A stretch of 6,755 bases of DNA from JASEHD01 sp964471945 (GTDB taxonomy: Bacteria; Bacteroidota; Ignavibacteria; UBA10030; SZUA-254). The number at the start of each line of letters is the position of its first letter. Position 1 is the first letter of the stretch. Position numbers and translations under genes: made by a program. Location of the stretch: positions 1 to 6,755 of the forward strand of contig CAYYIJ010000107.1 of the NCBI GenBank assembly GCA_964471945.1. The letters run 5' to 3'. Under the pieces are notes generated by a model. It saw nothing but the letters and a program-made list of their open reading frames with translations. It did no database searches and was not told the DNA's origin. This document shows positions 1 through 5,416 of the stretch, piece after piece.

Positions 1-2
1 TG

Positions 3-62
3 CGTGAAAGCCATCCACATGATGTATCAATAACTAAAGAAGCGCCGAATTATAGAATGTGA
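3..62 (+). CDS. Possible 3' end of an upstream gene (partial)
   Basis: The third reading frame is open from the window edge to a TGA at 60-62 and would encode a C-terminus ending in KEAPNYRM. The other two forward frames stop earlier (TGA at 5-7 and TAA at 31-33), so this is the only frame that could carry a gene close up to the next one, leaving a 13-bp gap. Only 19 codons are visible. I recognise no family in them, and a 19-codon open frame can occur by chance. If it is real, the RM genes may be read from its promoter, because no convincing promoter is visible in the gap. Confidence 0.35.
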   Translation, partial: RESHPHDVSITKEAPNYRM

Positions 63-64
63 AT

Positions 65-70
65 AAAGGA
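65..70 (+). promoter_or_regulatory. Ribosome binding site that decides a GTG start
   Basis: The sequence AAAGGA lies 5 bases before the GTG at 76-78. It supports GTG as the true start of the first methyltransferase. An in-frame TAA at 64-66 rules out any start further upstream, and the next in-frame ATG is at residue 68, inside catalytic motif I. Confidence 0.65.
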
Positions 71-75
71 TTATT

Positions 76-1377
76 GTGAATTCAAACGGGATACTTAAAA
101 TATTTCAAGAGTTGGAATTCGATGAAACTTGGACTTTCGAGGGTTGTACACAGAAAGACACAAAATATATCACACATGGATATCATCGATACCCGGCGAA
201 ATTCATACCGCAGCTTGCGGCAAGATTAATAAAGGAATTAACTTTGCCTAATGATTTAGTTGTTGATCCATTTATGGGTTCAGGAACAACGCTTGTGGAG
301 GCGAAGGTGTTAGGACGGAGGGCGATTGGTGTTGATATTAATCCAGTTGCACATTTGATTTCCAAGGTAAAAATAAACGCATTTGAACCTAATTTAATTA
401 TAGAAACTTATAGAAATTTATTCGGTGATATAAATAGTGATGAACTAAAGCTATTTAATATTAAAGAAACAAAATCAAGTTACAATGTACCGGATTTAGA
501 TAGAATAGATTATTGGTTCCAACCCGAGACGAAAAAAACTCTTTCAAATATATATTCTAGAATTAATCAAATTGCAGATGAAGACCTAAAAACTTTTTTC
601 CTATGTGGGTTTTCAAATATTTTGAAGAATTGTTCAATTTGGCTTCAGAAGAGTAACAAACCAACACGAGACTTTAGTAAATCTATCCCTGATCCACTAC
701 AAACTTTCGACAGGCAAATCAGACAAATGATTAAGAAAAACGAAAAATTTTGGAATTATTTACACCAAGATGGGATTGTAGAAACGGAGGTTATTGCTCA
801 TATTGGGGATGCTCGGAAAATACCTGTAGAAAATAATTCTGTTAGTTTAGTGGTTACCTCGCCACCTTATGTTACATCTTATGAATATGCAGATTTGCAC
901 CAACTCACTGCTCTCTGGTTTAATTACACGAATGATGTTACCGAATTCAGAAAAGTATTTATTGGTAGTGCTCATAATGATGCAGAAAAAATAATTATTG
1001 ATAGTGAAATTGGTGAAAAAATTATCGATGATCTCAAAAAACAAAGTACACGCAAAGATAAAGAGGTAGCTATTTACTTTTCTGAGATGAGGGATTCCTT
1101 CGTAGAGATGCATCGCTATCTAAAAAAGAACGGTAAAGCATGTATCGTAATTGGTGACACAGCATTTAAGAAAGTACCTGTTTTAAACGCTGAAGTTTTT
1201 GTGGAGCAAATGATAAATATAGGTTTTAATATTAATAAAATTATAAAAAGGCAAATCCCATCAAAGATTTTACCACAGACTAGGAATCCTCAAACTGGTA
1301 GATTTACATCATCATCGGACAAGAATAAGGTATTAGCATATCCATACGAATACATAATAATAATGGAGAAAAGATGA
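76..1377 (+). CDS. DNA amino-methyltransferase 1, probably N4-cytosine specific
   Basis: This protein of 433 residues should transfer a methyl group from S-adenosylmethionine to an exocyclic amino group in DNA and so protect host sites from the endonuclease encoded next. Visible motifs, in order: a motif X-like segment YHRYPAKFIP (36-45); motif I DPFMGSGTT (64-72) for cofactor binding; a motif II-like GVDINP (85-90, acidic D87); GDARKIP (244-250); and the catalytic tetrapeptide SPPY (262-265). A C-terminal segment around 400-432 (RNPQTGRF, then PYEYIIIM) is typical of this methylase family. SPPY is the form most often seen in N4-cytosine enzymes, but N6-adenine activity cannot be excluded. 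An insert of about 150 residues (91-240) lies between motif II and the GDARKIP strand and probably includes the target-recognition region. The start is GTG with AAAGGA upstream. The stop overlaps the endonuclease start (ATGA), so translation is probably coupled. Confidence 0.9.
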   Translation: MNSNGILKIFQELEFDETWTFEGCTQKDTKYITHGYHRYPAKFIPQLAARLIKELTLPNDLVVDPFMGSGTTLVEAKVLGRRAIGVDINPVAHLISKVKINAFEPNLIIETYRNLFGDINSDELKLFNIKETKSSYNVPDLDRIDYWFQPETKKTLSNIYSRINQIADEDLKTFFLCGFSNILKNCSIWLQKSNKPTRDFSKSIPDPLQTFDRQIRQMIKKNEKFWNYLHQDGIVETEVIAHIGDARKIPVENNSVSLVVTSPPYVTSYEYADLHQLTALWFNYTNDVTEFRKVFIGSAHNDAEKIIIDSEIGEKIIDDLKKQSTRKDKEVAIYFSEMRDSFVEMHRYLKKNGKACIVIGDTAFKKVPVLNAEVFVEQMINIGFNINKIIKRQIPSKILPQTRNPQTGRFTSSSDKNKVLAYPYEYIIIMEKR

Positions 1378-2057
1378 CTAAAAAAGAAAAGGTTACTAAT
1401 CCGTTCATTGATTGGTCAAAACTCCGTTATGATAAATTATGTCAGTCTGAGAAATACCCATATAAAAAATTTTCTAATATACTCCGGGATGTTAGAGAAC
1501 ATTTTAAGGATGATAATCATTTTAGGCACTTAAAAGATGTGGAACAAGCCTGGAAAACTATTTTAGGTGCTGTTTTAGAAAACTTGATTGAGTATGCTCT
1601 GGCAAAAGAACTTGATAAAATAAATTTAAAGTGTTCAAAACCCTCTAAGTCGGAATTGAAAAATAATTATAGTTTGATGGAAGAACAATTGTCAATTACA
1701 GTTGCTGGTTATAAAATATTACCAGACGCTGATAGAGTAATCTATCAAGAAGATCCCTTTAAAGTCTTAGCTATCTTATCAATTAAAAAGAAATTTCGGG
1801 AACGAATTGCTCAAGTAGGATATTGGACAATTCAATTGCGAGAATCTGGAAAAAAGATTAAAAATATTATGGTGACCACAGATGAGGATGGAACTTTCAC
1901 AAAACCTAAATTGAAGAAAGATAAAGTCAAGGCAAAAGCCATTGCAACTGCACATACTAATGGAACCTTTGTGGCAACAGAAGCGGAAATAGAAGAAAGC
2001 GGAAAGGTTAAAAACTTTGATAAATTAATAGAATTTTTAAAGGATTTAATAAATTAA
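1374..2057 (+). CDS. Type II restriction endonuclease, PD-(D/E)XK fold with RER motif (BsaWI/Ecl18kI-like)
   Basis: This 227-residue protein is predicted to cut DNA lacking the methylation made by the neighbouring enzymes. The core reads LPDAD (116-120), then 15 residues, then SIKKKFRERIAQ (136-147). D118 or D120 with K138 (or K140) would form the Mg2+-dependent PD-(D/E)XK centre. K138 followed by R142-E143-R144 has the same spacing as K182/R186-E187-R188 of Ecl18kI, where RER contacts the C:G pairs of its CCNGG site. BsaWI and other CCGG cutters share related signatures. An upstream helix, WKTILGAVLENLIEYAL (60-76), carries glutamates (E69, E73) at a place where such folds often supply an acidic ligand. 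The start has GGAG at 1365-1368, 5 bases upstream, and overlaps the methyltransferase stop. The family call rests on the motif and on context. A site with a CCGG, CCNGG or similar core is inference, and the exact site is unknown. Confidence 0.82.
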   Translation: MTKKEKVTNPFIDWSKLRYDKLCQSEKYPYKKFSNILRDVREHFKDDNHFRHLKDVEQAWKTILGAVLENLIEYALAKELDKINLKCSKPSKSELKNNYSLMEEQLSITVAGYKILPDADRVIYQEDPFKVLAILSIKKKFRERIAQVGYWTIQLRESGKKIKNIMVTTDEDGTFTKPKLKKDKVKAKAIATAHTNGTFVATEAEIEESGKVKNFDKLIEFLKDLIN

Positions 2058-2067
2058 GAGAGGGTGA
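2058..2067 (+). promoter_or_regulatory. Strong Shine-Dalgarno site for the 84-residue gene
   Basis: The stretch GAGAGGGTGA fills most of the 14-base gap after the endonuclease stop and ends 4 bases before the ATG at 2072. It closely resembles the anti-SD complement (GGAGGTGA) and is the best ribosome binding site in the window. This argues that the small downstream frame is really translated. Confidence 0.7.
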
Positions 2068-2071
2068 CATT

Positions 2072-2326
2072 ATGACAAAAAGACAAGTAATGCAAGAATT
2101 CAAGAAATTAAAATATGAGATCATCGAGAATAAACCAATTCTAAAAAAACCGTATCCTCCATCCTTAGTTAGGAAAAGAGAGTTATTACTATTTGCTCAA
2201 GTTCATCTATGTAATATTTTAGAAGCGAAAGCCGTTAACGATAAAATTAAAGAAGAATTAAACGTTAAAATTTATAAAAGTTTTATGACTTTATACTATG
2301 GCTGGGAAAAGATTAAGAAATATTGA
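2072..2326 (+). CDS. Small lysine-rich protein of the RM operon, function unknown
   Basis: I do not recognise this 84-residue protein. It is very basic, with 16 lysines and 3 arginines against about 8 glutamates. It has no signal peptide, membrane segment or cysteine cluster, and no clear helix-turn-helix of the kind found in RM control (C) proteins. A charged N-terminal half has a proline-rich break at KKPYPPS (25-31). The rest reads as amphipathic helix (about 34-62), followed by an aromatic C-terminus (LYYGWEKIKKY). A near-consensus SD site and its position between endonuclease and methyltransferase 2 support it as a real gene. Its last 29 bases contain the start of methyltransferase 2, so it could couple translation to that gene. 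Possible roles are an accessory subunit of either enzyme, a nucleic-acid-binding regulator, or a decayed gene. None of these is demonstrated. Confidence 0.65.
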   Translation: MTKRQVMQEFKKLKYEIIENKPILKKPYPPSLVRKRELLLFAQVHLCNILEAKAVNDKIKEELNVKIYKSFMTLYYGWEKIKKY

Positions 2327-2996
2327 ACCTGAGTTGATATCTACAACACTATGGGATTTCCCGACTCAAAATTACGGAGACAAACCCCATGGCGACAATA
2401 GATTCAATGGAGTTACACCTGCATTTGTTATTTGGAATTTACTTCAACGATATACAAAGGAAGGCGATCTCGTAGTTGATCCAATGGCAGGAAGTGGAAC
2501 TACAATAGATGTTGCGAAAGAATTAGGACGTAAAGTAATTGGATATGATATAGCACCTTATAGGAACGATATTATTCAGAACGATGCACGCAAAATTCCA
2601 CTTGCTGATAATAGTGTTGACTTTATTTTTATAGATTCACCATATTCAGATAATGTTAATTATTCAGACCATCCAGATTGTATTGGCAAGATATCCTGTG
2701 AAAAAGAAGAATTTTTTGATGAACTTGAAAAAGTTGCAAAAGAAATCTATCGAATACTAAAATCAGGAAAGTATATTGCCTGGCTAATTGGTGATCATTG
2801 GCGAAAAAATTCAGGTTTTATCCCAGTTTCCATTAAGCTTTATCAAAAATTATGTATGTATTTTGAATCTATAGATATTATAAGCGTTGTTCGTCGCAAT
2901 CAAACATCCAACACTTCTATATGGCATAAACGTGCAATAGAGTTTAACTTTTATCTTCGTGGCTTTAAATATCTTTTTATCTTCCGTAAACCCTAA
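2298..2996 (+). CDS. DNA amino-methyltransferase 2, minimal, with DSPY catalytic motif
   Basis: This 232-residue protein is an S-adenosylmethionine-dependent DNA methyltransferase, probably the second modification enzyme of the cassette. An N-terminal segment, TLWDFPTQNYG (17-27), is followed by GVTPAFVIWNLLQRYT (38-53). Motif I is DPMAGSGTT (61-69). A motif II-like GYDIAP (82-87, D84) precedes DARKIP (96-101) and DSPY (113-116). D96 to D113 is 17 residues, the same as D245 to S262 in methyltransferase 1, so DSPY sits in the catalytic tetrapeptide position. Serine as the second residue departs from the usual D/N/S-P-P-Y/F/W. There is no room for a large separate recognition domain; specificity must come from residues after 117 or from a partner. 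The ATG at 2298 lies inside the preceding gene and has no clear SD site. An in-frame TGA at 2286-2288 excludes an earlier start, so translation is probably coupled. It could instead be an orphan-type methylase captured by the operon. Confidence 0.85.
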   Translation: MAGKRLRNIEPELISTTLWDFPTQNYGDKPHGDNRFNGVTPAFVIWNLLQRYTKEGDLVVDPMAGSGTTIDVAKELGRKVIGYDIAPYRNDIIQNDARKIPLADNSVDFIFIDSPYSDNVNYSDHPDCIGKISCEKEEFFDELEKVAKEIYRILKSGKYIAWLIGDHWRKNSGFIPVSIKLYQKLCMYFESIDIISVVRRNQTSNTSIWHKRAIEFNFYLRGFKYLFIFRKP

Positions 2997-3021
2997 ATCA
3001 GTACATTTGAATCCTAAATCA
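2992..3021 (+). repeat. 9-bp direct repeat at the cassette/peptidase junction
   Basis: CCTAAATCA occurs at 2992-3000, spanning the methyltransferase 2 stop codon, and again at 3013-3021, ending on the first base of the peptidase start codon. The two copies are 21 bases apart, start to start. The sequence is low in complexity. No third copy was noticed near the left end of the cassette, so it is not a target-site duplication of the whole unit. Confidence 0.4.
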
Positions 3022-4109
3022 TGAAACCTGAATCATTCTATCTCAAATCTCGGCTTCACAAGCTTCGCTCGCAATTCGATGAACTTAAAATTGATGCGTT
3101 TCTAATTACATTTCAACCGCATCTTAGGTATATGACCGGTTTTTCTGGTTCAGCAGGGGTTGGTATTGCTACTCGTGAGTATCTGTATCTTCTTACTGAT
3201 GGACGCTATGCCACGCAAGTTCGTAAAGAAACCAAAGGATGGAAAATATTTATTACTCCAAACGATCTTTTTGAAGAAATCAAAAAACTCCGATTACTAT
3301 GTTCTGGATTAAGAGTTGGTTTCGACGGCAATACACTTGTTTTTGGCCAATTCCAGAAGCTCAAACAACTTTTACCCAAAGTTAAACTTCTGCCCAAAGT
3401 TGATTGCATCGAAAAAATAGCAACTGTGAAAGATGAAACTGAAATTAACAAGATTAACAAAGCAGTGGAAATTACAGATAAAGTATTTACTGAGATTCTT
3501 TCCCTAATCAAAACGGGTGTGAAAGAGAGTGACATCGCTGCAGAAATATCGTACCTGCATCGCATTAATGGAGCTGAAGGTGATGGATTCCTACCGATTG
3601 TAGCAAGTGGTGAACGGAGTGCTTTACCTCATGGGCGAGCATCAGATAAAAAATTAAAATTGGGTGATCTTGTGACTCTCGACCTCGGTTGTATTTATCA
3701 AGGTTATCACAGCGATATGACAAGGACAATAGCATTAGGTAATCCCAAATCGGAGGCAAGAAAAATCTATCAGATTGTACTCGATGCACAACAAAATGCA
3801 ATTGAAAAAGCACGCAGTGGTATGAAAGCAAAAGATTTGGATGCTGTTGCTCGTAACTACATAAAAGATAAAGGATATGAAAAATATTTCCGTCATTCCC
3901 TCGGACATGGTATTGGTTTACAGATTCACGAGCAGCCGCGACTTTCAGTTATGAGCAAAGCCACCCTCGAAGCCGGTAACGTCGTTACAATTGAACCGGG
4001 GATTTACGTTCCAAACCTTGGCGGTGTGAGGATAGAAGATGATATAATTATCACTAACGGATTTTGTGAAGTTTTAAATCATTCACCCAAAGAGCTGCTA
4101 ATATTGTAG
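3021..4109 (+). CDS. Xaa-Pro aminopeptidase, M24B metallopeptidase family
   Basis: This 362-residue cytoplasmic enzyme is expected to remove N-terminal residues that precede proline, using a two-metal (Mn2+ or Co2+) centre. An N-terminal creatinase-type domain occupies about residues 1-135, including YMTGFSGSAG (37-46) and LLTDGRYATQ (57-66). The pita-bread catalytic domain follows. All five expected metal ligands are visible: D221 (LDLG), D232 (SDMTRT), H296 (GHGIG), E325 (IEPG) and E339 (RIEDD). The supporting histidines H204 (LPHG) and H303 (IHEQP) are also present. The length matches the short (about 350-370 residue) aminopeptidase P/prolidase-like group (pepP, pepQ, ypdF names are used). 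Xaa-Pro dipeptidase activity is the main alternative. The ATG lies 24 bases after methyltransferase 2 with no good SD site. Base composition shifts to higher G+C here, consistent with the start of the resident chromosome. Confidence 0.93.
   Translation: MKPESFYLKSRLHKLRSQFDELKIDAFLITFQPHLRYMTGFSGSAGVGIATREYLYLLTDGRYATQVRKETKGWKIFITPNDLFEEIKKLRLLCSGLRVGFDGNTLVFGQFQKLKQLLPKVKLLPKVDCIEKIATVKDETEINKINKAVEITDKVFTEILSLIKTGVKESDIAAEISYLHRINGAEGDGFLPIVASGERSALPHGRASDKKLKLGDLVTLDLGCIYQGYHSDMTRTIALGNPKSEARKIYQIVLDAQQNAIEKARSGMKAKDLDAVARNYIKDKGYEKYFRHSLGHGIGLQIHEQPRLSVMSKATLEAGNVVTIEPGIYVPNLGGVRIEDDIIITNGFCEVLNHSPKELLIL
3369..3404 (+). repeat. Two imperfect 18-bp tandem units inside the peptidase gene
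   Basis: Units 3369-3386 and 3387-3404 match at 14 of 18 bases and encode LLPKVK followed by LLPKVD, in the linker just before the catalytic domain. They stay in frame and do not disturb any catalytic motif. A small internal duplication is the simplest reading; chance similarity is possible. Confidence 0.35.
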
Positions 4110-4138
4110 TTCGATGCAAAAAATTTATAAATGTTCAG

Positions 4139-5416
4139 ATGACTCAACTTCGAAATGTACTTGTAATAGCTTACTATTTTCCACCGATGGGACTCAGCGG
4201 TGTCCAGCGGACGCTGAAGTTTGTAAAATATCTTCCACAGTTCGGCTGGCAGCCCACAGTTCTTACCGTAACTCCGACTGGATATTATGCACAAGATTAC
4301 ACGCTGCTTGAAGAATTACATCCGCATCATGTCGAGGTTGTGCGTGTTGGCTCACTCGATCCAAATCGACTTTTTCGACGGAAAGGGGTTGTGAAAATGC
4401 CATCCGACCGTTGGCGAAAAATATTTACTTATATATCTGATTTATTCTTTATTCCCGATAATAAAATCGGATGGAAGCGAAAAGCAATTAATGCGGCTAC
4501 CAAACTATTTAAACAAAAGAAATATGATATCATTTATTCAACTGCTCCTCCTTTTACGGATTTCCTGATTGGCGTAGAGCTGCATAAAATATTTAAAAAA
4601 CCACTCGTGATTGATTATCGCGATCCGTGGCATGAATATCCTTACAAATATTATCCAACTCCGCTGCACAAACTCTGGAATTACAAATTAGAGAAGAAAG
4701 TCCTTCGTGCAAGCTCTCGAATTTTAGTAACGGGTCGCCGCACGAAAGAATTAATTTTGAAGCGGTTCAAATTTCTTCGATATAATGATGTTACAATTCT
4801 TTCGCATGGATTTGATCCCGCCGACTTTGCTGATGATCCTAAAATCCATATCGAGAAATCAAAAAGAATGCGATTTGCACATGCAGGTGTTTTTTATGCT
4901 GACCGCACTCCAAAGCATTTCTTGCTTGCACTAAAAGATATTTTCACCGCACGACCAAATTTAAAAGATGAAATTGAATTAGTCTTGATTGGTAATCTTC
5001 AGGATGAATATGTGGAGATTATAAAATCGCTTGGCTTGGATGGCAACGTTACAATTACTGGCTATCTCGATCATAAACATTGTATTGAATATCTTAAATC
5101 ATCAGATGTTTTATGGCTGACGATGAATAATGACAAGCAATCTCCGGGAAAATTGTACGAGTATCTCGGACTTCGCAAACCGATACTCGCGTGTATCCCC
5201 GAAGGATTTATCAAACAAACATTAGAAGAAGCAGAAGGAAATATAATCGTTGCACCGACAGATGTAAAAGCTATTGCCGCAGCTATTCTTCAGTTGTATG
5301 AGCTGCATAAGCAGAATAAACTACCAAAACCACTCGATGAAGTTGTTGAGAAATATAATCGTATCGAGTTGACAAATGAGCTTTCAAAAATATTTGGATT
5401 CTTGGTGACAGAATGA
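4139..5416 (+). CDS. Glycosyltransferase, GT-B fold (GT4-like)
   Basis: This 425-residue protein is probably a cytosolic or membrane-associated enzyme that transfers a sugar from a nucleotide-sugar donor during surface polysaccharide or glycolipid synthesis. The N-terminal Rossmann domain opens with NVLVIAYYFPPMGLSGVQRT (6-25), where the glycine-rich loop meets the acceptor or donor. It continues with YSTAPPF (133-139) and VIDYRDPWHEYP (157-168), typical of this family. The C-terminal domain contains RFAHAGVFY (245-253), LVLIGN (281-286), VTITGYL (304-310) and the donor-binding segment SPGKLYEYLGLRKPIL (335-350). Donor and acceptor cannot be read from sequence. No membrane segment is obvious. 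It starts 29 bases after the peptidase stop without a clear SD site; the frame is open upstream but holds no better start. Its stop overlaps the purD start (ATGA), so the two are probably co-transcribed without an evident functional link. Confidence 0.88.
   Translation: MTQLRNVLVIAYYFPPMGLSGVQRTLKFVKYLPQFGWQPTVLTVTPTGYYAQDYTLLEELHPHHVEVVRVGSLDPNRLFRRKGVVKMPSDRWRKIFTYISDLFFIPDNKIGWKRKAINAATKLFKQKKYDIIYSTAPPFTDFLIGVELHKIFKKPLVIDYRDPWHEYPYKYYPTPLHKLWNYKLEKKVLRASSRILVTGRRTKELILKRFKFLRYNDVTILSHGFDPADFADDPKIHIEKSKRMRFAHAGVFYADRTPKHFLLALKDIFTARPNLKDEIELVLIGNLQDEYVEIIKSLGLDGNVTITGYLDHKHCIEYLKSSDVLWLTMNNDKQSPGKLYEYLGLRKPILACIPEGFIKQTLEEAEGNIIVAPTDVKAIAAAILQLYELHKQNKLPKPLDEVVEKYNRIELTNELSKIFGFLVTE

Larger units (their letters stand above)
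76..2996 (+). other. Type II-like restriction-modification cassette, M-R-orf-M
   Basis: Four co-directional genes are tightly packed. Methyltransferase 1 and the endonuclease share an ATGA stop/start. A 14-base gap holding a strong SD site separates the endonuclease from the 84-residue gene. That gene overlaps methyltransferase 2 by 29 bases. This packing implies one transcript and coupled translation. The G+C content is lower than in the genes that follow: 16/60 at 961-1020 and at 1621-1680, against 25/60 at 3601-3660 and 30/60 at 5581-5640. No integrase, transposase or tRNA attachment site is visible, so how the cassette arrived cannot be read from this window. The cassette call rests on the gene families. 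The origin by transfer is inference. Confidence 0.8.

Noticed and set aside
63..75. Search for a C-box operator or divergent control gene before the first methyltransferase
   Set aside because: The 13-base gap contains the SD site and no inverted repeat; no control-protein gene with a helix-turn-helix is visible in the window.
489..494. ACCGGA, a WCCGGW (BsaWI-type) site within methyltransferase 1, as a possible self-regulatory site
   Set aside because: The recognition site of this nuclease is unknown, another WCCGGW site (ACCGGT, 3134-3139) occurs in the peptidase gene, and a single coding-region site shows nothing about regulation.
3002..3009. TACATTTG, a match to the Bacteroidota -7 promoter element TAnnTTTG, just before the peptidase start
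   Set aside because: No TTTG is found at the expected distance upstream (position 2979-2982 reads ATCT), and the implied leader would be only a few bases long. A six-position match is expected often by chance in AT-rich DNA.
4114..4311. Open frame of 65 codons on the + strand overlapping the glycosyltransferase start
   Set aside because: It lies almost entirely in another frame of a well-supported glycosyltransferase gene, has no SD site, and encodes no recognisable motif.
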